Positions 1-6,844 of a DNA stretch of 64,000 nucleotides are shown piece by piece. Below the pieces are notes generated by a model that had not been told where the DNA came from, ran no database searches, and was given only the letters and a program-made list of their open reading frames with translations. The DNA comes from Tissierella sp. Its GTDB lineage: Bacteria; Bacillota; Clostridia; Tissierellales; Tissierellaceae. The position numbers and the translations under genes were made by a program. Where the stretch lies: positions 62,001 through 126,000 of the forward strand of contig NZ_JAVKTS010000005.1 in assembly GCF_031460495.1 (NCBI RefSeq), read 5' to 3'. How positions within the stretch are numbered: the first letter of the stretch is position 1; the number at the start of each line of letters is the position of its first letter.

Positions 1-273
1 GTAAAGATGATTTTAGGGGTTATTGTTACATTGTTTCTTTCGTTTTTAGCAGGAATGATGTCACCAGATATAAAGATATTAATAGAAGAAAAATTTCCGA
101 TAGTTGCAGAATTAAATCCTATTAGTATAATAACTAATAATTTATATAGAATAAATCTACTACAAAACACTGATGGAGCAGTGAAAGGAATAGTTTCCTT
201 ATCTTCTTATTGCATAATTTTAATCCTTTTATCCTATATATTTTTAAGGAGGAAGACCTATGACAGTATATAA
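1..273 (+). CDS. ABC-2 type transporter permease, C-terminal fragment
   Basis: The reading frame is open from the window edge, so the true start lies upstream. The visible 90 residues contain a hydrophobic segment, a stretch ending in NPISIITNNLYRINLL and a final membrane helix. The P-x-x-x-I-x-N-x-x-Y-R pattern before a last helix is typical of ABC-2 exporter permeases. The stop overlaps the start of the next permease by 14 bases, so the two are translated together and probably form a heterodimeric membrane channel. The cognate ATPase is expected upstream, outside the window. Substrate cannot be read from this fragment. Confidence 0.7.
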   Translation, partial: VKMILGVIVTLFLSFLAGMMSPDIKILIEEKFPIVAELNPISIITNNLYRINLLQNTDGAVKGIVSLSSYCIILILLSYIFLRRKTYDSI

Positions 274-1387
274 GTATTTTATTAAAGTAGCATTAAAAAA
301 TAGAGGAATTATACTTTCCTATATAATAATTTTCTTTATTTTATCAATTTTAAATGGTAGTAGCAGTGCACAGAGGGAAACTGATTTTACTGAAACAAAG
401 TTAGATATTGCAATAGTTAATAATAGTGATAGTGAATTGTCTAAGGAATTAGTAGATTACCTCGGAAAAAAGAATAATATAATTGACACAAAATCAGATG
501 AAAAATATATGAAAGAACAGATTTTTTTACAGATAGCAGATGTCATAGTTATTATTCCAGAAGATTTTTATGAAAAAGCAATAAATAAGGAAGAATCAAT
601 TAAAATATATAGAGATGATAGGAATATAGGATCTTATCAAATTGAAAATCAAATTAGCAAATTTCTTTCTTTTGCTAATGCAAGCTATGAAAATGGTGAG
701 TATAATCTATCTAATGTAAATATTGCATTAGAAGAAGGTATAGAAGTAGAATTGGTGAACACTGACAATAATGATGTAAATCAAAAAGCAAATACATGGT
801 TTAAGTTTTATTTCAATTTCACTGCTTATATAACAATGGGCTTGTATATTTCAGTAATAGGTCTTGTAATGACTGAATTCACAGATAAGAATGTTGATAC
901 TCGAAGAAAAATATCTTCAATAAGATTTCTAAAGTTTAATAAGGAAATGTATCTAGGGCAGTTAACAATAGCAAGTCTTATTACACTAATATTTATATTG
1001 GGATCCATTGCTCTAAAGGGAAAATATATTCCTGAAGTAGATTTTTTGAAATATGTAGTAAATTTAGGTGTTTTTTCACTCTCAATTCTATGTCTTACTT
1101 TCTTAATAAATAATATAACAAGCGATAAATTCATTATAACTGGTTTGAGTACAGTATTAGGTCTTGGAACTTCATTTATATCAGGAGTAATGGTTCCACA
1201 GGAGTTTTTAGGGGAAAAAGTTCTTACAATAGCTAAGTTCTTTCCAACATATTATTTTGTAAGGATAAATGAGACGAATATTAATTCTTTCGTAGATGTA
1301 AAATATGAACTCTTTATTCAATTATTATTTGCCATGGCTTTCCTATTAATTGGCTTATATTTTTCTAAAGCGAGGCAAAAAGTTTAA
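260..1387 (+). CDS. ABC-2 family transporter permease
   Basis: A 375-residue integral membrane protein with one N-terminal helix (about 14-31), a large extracytoplasmic region (about 35-185) and about five helices toward the C-terminus, which is the ABC-2 membrane 3 architecture. AGGAGG at 247-252 supports the ATG at 260. It overlaps the preceding permease gene by 14 bases and ends the operon, followed at once by a terminator. The late segment SGVMVPQEFLGE followed by FFPTYYFVRIN resembles the re-entrant loop before the last helix in this family. It probably pairs with the upstream permease in drug or peptide export, but the substrate is unknown. Confidence 0.75.
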   Translation: MTVYKYFIKVALKNRGIILSYIIIFFILSILNGSSSAQRETDFTETKLDIAIVNNSDSELSKELVDYLGKKNNIIDTKSDEKYMKEQIFLQIADVIVIIPEDFYEKAINKEESIKIYRDDRNIGSYQIENQISKFLSFANASYENGEYNLSNVNIALEEGIEVELVNTDNNDVNQKANTWFKFYFNFTAYITMGLYISVIGLVMTEFTDKNVDTRRKISSIRFLKFNKEMYLGQLTIASLITLIFILGSIALKGKYIPEVDFLKYVVNLGVFSLSILCLTFLINNITSDKFIITGLSTVLGLGTSFISGVMVPQEFLGEKVLTIAKFFPTYYFVRINETNINSFVDVKYELFIQLLFAMAFLLIGLYFSKARQKV

Positions 1388-1400
1388 TAAAAAGATAGAT

Positions 1401-1430
1401 AAAATCTTAGCAAAGTCTAAGATTTTTTTC
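1401..1430 (+). terminator. Intrinsic terminator of the ABC exporter operon
   Basis: AAAATCTTAG (1401-1410) pairs perfectly with CTAAGATTTT (1417-1426) around a 6-base loop and runs into a T tract, 13 bases after the permease stop. Confidence 0.85.
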
Positions 1431-1480
1431 TATTAATATGTTATAATCAAGATGACATTTAATGGCAATATTGTCGGGGG

Positions 1481-1509
1481 TTTAGAGCTAGGTTTTTTTC
1501 TATTATAAT
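1481..1509 (+). promoter_or_regulatory. Probable promoter of methionine gamma-lyase
   Basis: TTTAGA (1481-1486) and TATAAT (1504-1509) are separated by 17 bases, about 20 bases before the start codon. The -35 element is weak, so this rests mainly on the perfect -10 and spacing. Confidence 0.45.
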
Positions 1510-1528
1510 ATTTTAGAGGGGGATTATA

Positions 1529-2725
1529 ATGAATAAGGAAGAACTGAGGAATATGAAGTTTTCAACAAAGGCAGTCCATGCAGGGTATCAAAAAAATGAA
1601 TTTGGAGCATTAGCTACACCTATTTTTCAAACATCTACATTTATATTTGATAATGCAGAGCAAGGTGGTAGAAGATTTGCACTGGAAGAAGATGGATACA
1701 TTTATTCTAGATTAGGAAACCCAACTAATACTCAGGTAGAAGAAAAGCTGACTGCCTTGGAAAATGCTGAGGCTTGTGTCTCCATGGGTTCAGGTATGGG
1801 AGCTATAACTTCAGTTATTTGGACAGCTTTAAGTGCTGGAGACCATATGATAGCAGCTAAAACTTTATATGGATGTACCTTTGCATTTTTTAATCATGGT
1901 CTATCAAGGTTCAATATAGATGTAACCTTTGTAGATACATCTAATCCTGAAAACATAAAAAATGCCATGAGAGAAAATACTAAAGTCATATACTTAGAAA
2001 CTCCTGCAAATCCTAACATGAATATTTCAGATATAGAAGCTATTTCTAAAATAGCCCATGAAAAGGAAGATTGTATAGTTGTAGTTGATAATACTTATTG
2101 TACACCATATTTACAAAGACCTCTTGACTTAGGTGCAGATGTTGTAGTGCATTCAGCTACAAAGTACTTAAATGGACATGGAGATGTTATAGCTGGATTT
2201 GCTGTTGGAACCAAGGAGTTCATTGATCAAGTTAGATTAGTTGGAATAAAAGATTTAACAGGCTCTGTACTTAGTCCTTTTGATGCATTTTTAATTAATA
2301 GAGGAATGAAAACATTAGATCTTAGAATGGAAAAGCACTGTGCAAATGCTCAAAAGGTAGCAGAGTTTTTAGAAGCTCATCCAGCAGTAGACAATGTTTC
2401 CTTCCCTGGATTAAAGAGTTTCCCTCAATATGAATTAGCAAAAAAACAAATGAAATTACCAGGAGCTATGATTGCATTTGAAGTAAAGGGTGGAATAGAA
2501 GCGGGTAAGAAATTGATGAATACAGTTAAACTTTGTACCTTGGCAGTTAGTCTAGGTGATACAGAGACTTTAATTCAACATCCAGCATCCATGACACACT
2601 CACCATATACAGAAGAAGAAAGATTAGCATGTGATATAAAAGAGGGCTTAGTTAGATTATCAGTAGGACTAGAGGATGTTGAAGATATCATAAATGATTT
2701 AGATATGGCATTAAATAACCTATAG
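1529..2725 (+). CDS. megL: Methionine gamma-lyase (PLP-dependent)
   Basis: This cytoplasmic enzyme of the Cys/Met-metabolism PLP family cleaves L-methionine to methanethiol, ammonia and 2-oxobutyrate. The 398 residues match the usual length. The PLP lysine is K212 in SATKYLNGH, with the cofactor-ring aspartate at D187 in VVVDNTY and the SMGSGM phosphate loop near 85-90. C116 in TLYGCTFAF sits where methionine gamma-lyases carry their characteristic cysteine and cystathionine lyases do not, and the FNHGLSRF stretch that follows is also typical. AGAGGGGG precedes the ATG. It is transcribed alone and fits an amino-acid-fermenting lifestyle. Cystathionine gamma-lyase is the main alternative and is less likely given C116. 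Confidence 0.9.
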   Translation: MNKEELRNMKFSTKAVHAGYQKNEFGALATPIFQTSTFIFDNAEQGGRRFALEEDGYIYSRLGNPTNTQVEEKLTALENAEACVSMGSGMGAITSVIWTALSAGDHMIAAKTLYGCTFAFFNHGLSRFNIDVTFVDTSNPENIKNAMRENTKVIYLETPANPNMNISDIEAISKIAHEKEDCIVVVDNTYCTPYLQRPLDLGADVVVHSATKYLNGHGDVIAGFAVGTKEFIDQVRLVGIKDLTGSVLSPFDAFLINRGMKTLDLRMEKHCANAQKVAEFLEAHPAVDNVSFPGLKSFPQYELAKKQMKLPGAMIAFEVKGGIEAGKKLMNTVKLCTLAVSLGDTETLIQHPASMTHSPYTEEERLACDIKEGLVRLSVGLEDVEDIINDLDMALNNL

Positions 2726-2846
2726 AAGAAAAGGCGCCTATATCTGAGAGACACAAGTAATAAGTTTAAATAAGTTCGCATTAATAGTAACTGAATTTTT
2801 CTGATAAAGTAAATAGATATTAAAGTATTATAAAATATGGTTATTT

Positions 2847-2880
2847 GGGATGTTTTCTGCTTTTTAGGAAAATATCCCTT
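2847..2880 (+). terminator. Weak hairpin after megL
   Basis: GGGAT-GTTTTC (2847-2857) can pair with GGAAAAT-ATCCC (2867-2878) and is followed by only a short T run. It lies about 120 bases after the megL stop and just before the tRNA promoter, so it may insulate the two units. Confidence 0.4.
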
Positions 2881-2908
2881 TGACATCTACATAGAAATAG
2901 TATAAAAT
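2880..2908 (+). promoter_or_regulatory. Promoter of tRNA-Arg and probably tadA
   Basis: Perfect TTGACA (2880-2885) is followed after 15-17 bases by TATAAAAT (2901-2908), and the tRNA begins 16 bases later. No other promoter is evident before tadA. Confidence 0.65.
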
Positions 2909-2923
2909 ATATGAGTAAACTAT

Positions 2924-3000
2924 GTACTGGTAGCTCAGTAGGATAGAGCGACGCCCTCCTAAGGCGTAGGCCGGGGGTTCGATTCCTCTCCAGTACACCA
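2924..3000 (+). tRNA. tRNA-Arg (anticodon CCT)
   Basis: Acceptor GTACTGG (2924-2930) pairs with CCAGTAC (2990-2996), followed by A and an encoded CCA. The anticodon stem ACGCC/GGCGT encloses loop CTCCTAA, giving anticodon CCT, which reads AGG. The T arm carries GGTTCGATTCC. The 3' end abuts the ribosome-binding site of tadA, so tRNA and mRNA probably share one transcript. Confidence 0.96.
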
Positions 3001-3011
3001 AGGTGATACTA

Positions 3012-3464
3012 ATGGATATTTTTTATATGAGAAAAGCTTTAGAAGAAGCAACAAAAGCAACTAGCATCTACGAGGTTCCCGTAGGTGCTATTATTGTTTA
3101 TAATGGAGAGATAATAGGCAGAGGATATAATAAAAGGGAAACCACGAAAGATCCAACAGCCCATGCAGAAATACTTGCCATAAAAGAAGCAAGTAAGTAT
3201 CTTGACGCTTGGAGGCTTATGGACTGTACCATGTATGTGACTCTAGAGCCTTGTGCCATGTGTGCTGGAGCCATAGTCAATTCTAGGATAGATAGACTAG
3301 TCATAGGTACAAGAGACCCTAAGAGAGGTTGTTGCGGTACTGTAGAGGATTTAACTAATCATCCTAAATTTAACCATAGATTAGAAGTGGAATTTGGAGT
3401 ATTAGAAGATGAATGCAGCAGTATAATTTCAGATTTTTTTAAAGAGCTTAGGAAAAACAAATAG
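3012..3464 (+). CDS. tadA: tRNA-specific adenosine deaminase TadA
   Basis: TadA converts A34 of tRNA-Arg(ACG) to inosine, allowing one tRNA to read CGU, CGC and CGA. The 150-residue protein carries the zinc deaminase signature: H51 and E53 in TAHAEI, then C81 and C84 in PCAMC. AAGGTGA at 3000-3006 lies 5 bases before the ATG at 3012, so I prefer that start to the in-frame GTG at 3003. The gene follows a tRNA-Arg(CCT) by only 11 bases. Guanine or cytosine deaminases share the fold, but the PCAMCAGAIV context and length are those of TadA. Confidence 0.93.
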   Translation: MDIFYMRKALEEATKATSIYEVPVGAIIVYNGEIIGRGYNKRETTKDPTAHAEILAIKEASKYLDAWRLMDCTMYVTLEPCAMCAGAIVNSRIDRLVIGTRDPKRGCCGTVEDLTNHPKFNHRLEVEFGVLEDECSSIISDFFKELRKNK

Positions 3465-3524
3465 TTTACTTAGAACAGCTTTACTAAAATTTTGATTTAG
3501 TTATAAATTTTACATTTAAATAAG

Positions 3525-3548
3525 AAACTCCCAGAGGGAGTTTTTTAT
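3525..3548 (+). terminator. Bidirectional terminator between tadA and nhaC
   Basis: AAACTCCC (3525-3532) and GGGAGTTT (3536-3543) form an 8-bp hairpin with a 3-base loop and T run on the plus strand. It lies between the converging ends of tadA and nhaC and may serve both. Confidence 0.8.
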
Positions 3549-4963
3549 TCTTCAAAACCTATTACAGTAGTAGGATCATCTTTAATTTTATATATAAATA
3601 GACCTGTAAAAGCAAAAATTACAATAATCAAAGGTGTTAAATAATTAAAGAATGCATATCTTGCATATTCCCATGCTGTTACACCTAATACCCCATATAG
3701 GAAAGCACCGCAAGTATTCCATGGCACCAATGCAGAAGTAACCGTACCAGCTCCTTCAAGTGTATTAGATAATAGTTTAGGATGAAGGCCTTTTTCTCTA
3801 TATGCCCTTGCATACATTCTGCCAGGAACAACTATTGCTATATATTGCTCCGGCATAGTAATATTACTAAATATACATGTAAGTATTGTAGTTGCAACTA
3901 ATCCGCCTACAGATTTGACTTTTTTCAATATTGCATGTACTATAACCTCTAATTGTCCAGTCTTTTCCATAATACCACCAAACATCATGGCTATTATTGT
4001 AAGGGAGATAGAATACATCATACCCATCAAGCCACCAGCTGATAGAAGCTCATCTATTAATTGTATTCCTGTTTGAGACTCATAACCACCATAAGCTGCA
4101 GATAACAAACTTCCTAAATCAACTCCCTGCATTATAGCTCCAAGTATACCGCCTAAGACAATTCCCACTGTTATACCGGGGATAGCAGGCATTTTTAATG
4201 CCATGGCAACGATAACAGATAATGGTGGTAGCAATAATATTGGAGAGATATTAAAATTAGCTGCAATTCCTTCCCTTATTGCATTAATAGAGGAAACATC
4301 CGTATTGCTATTTGCATAATTAAAACCCATTATCAAGAATATAATTAAAGTAATAGTGTAAGAAACTAATGTAGTAGGTATCATACCTTTAACATGTGTA
4401 AATACATCAGTACCTGAAACTGCTGGTGCTAAGTTAGTTGTATCAGATAAAGGAGACATTTTATCTCCAAAGTATGCACCGGAAATAATTGCTCCTGCAG
4501 CTACTGGAGCTGGAATACCTAATCCTGTAGAAATACCCATCAGTGCAATACCAATTGTACCTGCTGTACCCCAACTAGTACCTGTGGCTAAGGATGTTAC
4601 AGAACAAATTAGAACAGTTGCAACTAGGAAAATACCAGGTTTTAATATTGCTAATCCATAATATATCATACTGGGCACAACACCAGAGATTAGCCACAAG
4701 CCAATAAGAATACCAATAATGGATAATATTATTACTGCTTGTAATGCTTGATAAATACCATCAAACATTGATTTCTCAATTTCACTCCAGGTGAACCCAA
4801 TCTTTAGTGCAATAATTACAGCAAAAAATGTACCTATTAGCATGGGTATATGTGGATCAGCGCCATATTTAATAATGCTAGTTGCCATGACTGCAATTAA
4901 AAATCCGAATGATATTAGAGCCTCCCATAAATATGGCTTCCGGGCTATCTTTTTTTCTTTCAT
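3545..4963 (-). CDS. nhaC: NhaC-family Na+/H+ antiporter
   Basis: A 472-residue, roughly 11-12 helix membrane protein. Family features include the TSWGTAGTIGIALMGI segment near 125-145, the GAYFGDKMSPLSDTTNLAP stretch near 170-190 and GTVTSALVPWNTCGAF in the C-terminal half. NhaC relatives exchange Na+ for H+, and some (MleN type) couple malate/lactate exchange, so the exact substrate is open. GGAGGAG lies about 10 bases before the ATG. It is transcribed alone, convergent with tadA, and would serve Na+ and pH homeostasis in an anaerobe with low proton motive force. Confidence 0.88.
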   Translation of the reverse strand: MKEKKIARKPYLWEALISFGFLIAVMATSIIKYGADPHIPMLIGTFFAVIIALKIGFTWSEIEKSMFDGIYQALQAVIILSIIGILIGLWLISGVVPSMIYYGLAILKPGIFLVATVLICSVTSLATGTSWGTAGTIGIALMGISTGLGIPAPVAAGAIISGAYFGDKMSPLSDTTNLAPAVSGTDVFTHVKGMIPTTLVSYTITLIIFLIMGFNYANSNTDVSSINAIREGIAANFNISPILLLPPLSVIVAMALKMPAIPGITVGIVLGGILGAIMQGVDLGSLLSAAYGGYESQTGIQLIDELLSAGGLMGMMYSISLTIIAMMFGGIMEKTGQLEVIVHAILKKVKSVGGLVATTILTCIFSNITMPEQYIAIVVPGRMYARAYREKGLHPKLLSNTLEGAGTVTSALVPWNTCGAFLYGVLGVTAWEYARYAFFNYLTPLIIVIFAFTGLFIYKIKDDPTTVIGFEE

Positions 4964-5144
4964 CTTTGTAAATCTCCTCCTTAGTGTCTAAAACCCTATT
5001 TGATTATAAAAAAAGATATTGTATTGTCAATGTATCTAAAGTATTCGTACAATTTAATAATTTTATTCCTTTTTGGGAAAAGCCTCATTTTTTGCTATCT
5101 ATTAATTTGAAGGCTACTATGATATAATATTTGAGTATAATCAT

Positions 5145-5235
5145 GGAGAGATGTCCGAGAGGCTGATGGTGGTGGTCTCGAAAACCATTGCGCAGTTACG
5201 CTGTGCCGGGGGTTCAAATCCCTCTCTCTCCGCCA
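5145..5235 (+). tRNA. tRNA-Ser (anticodon CGA)
   Basis: Acceptor GGAGAGA (5145-5151) pairs with TCTCTCC (5225-5231), with discriminator G and encoded CCA. Loop CTCGAAA gives anticodon CGA. The long variable arm GCGCAGTTACGCTGTGC is characteristic of class II serine tRNAs. Confidence 0.96.
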
Positions 5236-5250
5236 AATATAATATAATTA

Positions 5251-5290
5251 AAAAGGCTTTAGACAAGTTAATTTGTCTAAAGCCTTTTTT
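5251..5290 (+). terminator. Strong bidirectional terminator
   Basis: A 15-bp perfect stem (5252-5266 with 5273-5287) has a 6-base loop, a T run on the plus strand and an A run before it. It ends the tRNA-Ser unit and, read on the minus strand, the arsP-like gene, whose stop lies inside it. Confidence 0.92.
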
Positions 5291-6293
5291 ACATAAATAA
5301 ATATCCAAATATATTAAAAGTATAGCCTATGATAAGTATACCCAATGACACTACACCAACAAAAACAACTAAGAGTTTTTTCTTAACAACCTTTGAAAGC
5401 ATAATAATTGAAGGAAGGGAAAGTGCTGTTACTCCCATCATAAATGATAATGCTGTTCCTAATCCTACTCCCTTCATTACTAAAGCTTCTGCAATAGGTA
5501 AAGTACCAAATATATCTGCATACATAGGTATACCTACAAAAGTAGCTATTAAAACTGAATACCATTTATCACGACCAAGTATGGCTGAAATAAAGGATTC
5601 AGGAATATAGTTGTGAATAGCTGCACCTATTCCAACACCTATAAGGATGTATAACCATACCTTTTTAATAATATCTAGGACCTGGTCTTTTGAAAAATTA
5701 ATCCTATCTTTAACAGTCAATTTTTCCTGCTCCATATCAAGAACTGGATTGTTAAAGACAAAAGGCTCAACATATTTCTCTAACTTCAATTTGCTAATTA
5801 TGGTTCCTCCAGCAACTGCAAGTATTACACCAACTACCACATACGCTAGAGCTATTTTCCAGTTAAATATACTAGCCAGCAAAATAATTGATGCCAAATC
5901 AACTAAGGGTGAAGAAATTAAAAATGAAAAAGTAGTTCCTATTGGTAGTCCTGCACTGGTAAATCCAATAAAAAGTGGAATTGAGGAGCAGGAGCAAAAA
6001 GGTGTTACTGTACCAAGCAAAGCAGATAGTATATTGGCTGTAATACCATTAAATCTGCCTAGGATCTTTCTAGTTCTCTCTGGTGGGAAAAAAGACTGGA
6101 TATAGGAAATACCAAATATTAAGACAGAGAGCAAGATAAATATTTTTATTACATCATAGATAAAGAAGTGAATACTATTGCCTAATCGACTTTCCATACT
6201 TAGTCCAAAGATGTTTTCAACTAAGAGTCTAACTAGTTCAAAGAGCCATTCCATTTTAAGTAATTGGGCATTTAACCATTTTAATATAATCAT
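5289..6293 (-). CDS. ArsP-family efflux permease
   Basis: A membrane permease of about 334 residues of the ArsP_1/UPF0718 family. After an N-terminal helix cluster it carries TPFCSCSSIPLFIGFTSAG, whose two cysteines (about 100 and 102) are the conserved metalloid-contacting pair, followed by FLISSPLVDLASI. ArsP members export trivalent organoarsenicals, and close relatives move other metals. AAAGGA sits about 11 bases before the ATG at 6293, so I prefer it to the TTG at 6302. It lies directly after an ArsR repressor gene on the same strand, which supports metalloid-inducible efflux. The substrate is inference. Confidence 0.78.
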   Translation of the reverse strand: MIILKWLNAQLLKMEWLFELVRLLVENIFGLSMESRLGNSIHFFIYDVIKIFILLSVLIFGISYIQSFFPPERTRKILGRFNGITANILSALLGTVTPFCSCSSIPLFIGFTSAGLPIGTTFSFLISSPLVDLASIILLASIFNWKIALAYVVVGVILAVAGGTIISKLKLEKYVEPFVFNNPVLDMEQEKLTVKDRINFSKDQVLDIIKKVWLYILIGVGIGAAIHNYIPESFISAILGRDKWYSVLIATFVGIPMYADIFGTLPIAEALVMKGVGLGTALSFMMGVTALSLPSIIMLSKVVKKKLLVVFVGVVSLGILIIGYTFNIFGYLFM

Positions 6294-6327
6294 ATATATC
6301 AAATCCTTTAATATGTTTTTTTATTAA

Positions 6328-6621
6328 TTAATGAGGTTTTACAAGACTGGAACTAATATCATTGAATAAATTTCTCAATAGTTCCAAGCTATCCTTATTT
6401 ATTGTATACTTCATCCATATTCCATCTTTTCTGCCATTGACAAGACCTGATTCGCATAAGATTTTCATATGATATGAAAGGGTAGGTTGTGTGATGTTAA
6501 ATTTTTCCAAGAGATTACAAGCACATAATTCTCCATTAGAGAGCATATCAAATATCTTCATTCTCGTTTCGTCACCTAGTGCTTTTAAAAACAAGGCATA
6601 TTTATTATAATCCTTAACCAA
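6328..6621 (-). CDS. arsR: ArsR-family metalloregulatory repressor
   Basis: A winged-helix SmtB/ArsR repressor of 97 residues. The metal-sensing motif ELCACNLLEKF puts two cysteines (C33, C35) at the start of the recognition region, matching the ELCVC type of arsenite sensor. A third cysteine (C56) follows the recognition helix QPTLSYHMKIL. AGGAGG sits 8 bases before TTG at 6621. The GTG at 6630 overlaps that site and is a worse start. It is upstream of and cotranscribed with the ArsP-like permease. A perfect inverted repeat lies just upstream, so autoregulation with release by As(III) or organoarsenical is the likely mode. Confidence 0.87.
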   Translation of the reverse strand: MVKDYNKYALFLKALGDETRMKIFDMLSNGELCACNLLEKFNITQPTLSYHMKILCESGLVNGRKDGIWMKYTINKDSLELLRNLFNDISSSLVKPH

Positions 6622-6652
6622 TATTTCCACCTCCTATAAATACCTTTAATAC

Positions 6653-6703
6653 ATTGATATCTATCTATATCTAATAATATAACACACATAGATAGATATC
6701 AAT
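6653..6703. promoter_or_regulatory. ArsR operator, perfect 16-bp inverted repeat
   Basis: ATTGATATCTATCTAT (6653-6668) and its exact reverse complement (6688-6703) flank a 19-base spacer, 32 bases upstream of the arsR start. Size, symmetry and place fit a dimeric ArsR/SmtB operator overlapping the promoter. Confidence 0.75.
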
Positions 6704-6844
6704 ATGTTGTTAATATTGTTGTGCCAAATATGGAGTATTCTACCATTTTATGATATTCTATATAGAAACAGATAATTTAACAAACAGATCCAGTAGAATT
6801 GAACCTGTAGATTATATGTAATGTCTATTATTGGAGGGATAAGT

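Noticed and set aside
826-1134. Minus-strand ORFs inside the ABC permease, V-ATPase, flagellin and other genes
   Set aside because: They are antisense shadows without ribosome sites and with composition mirrored from the real genes.
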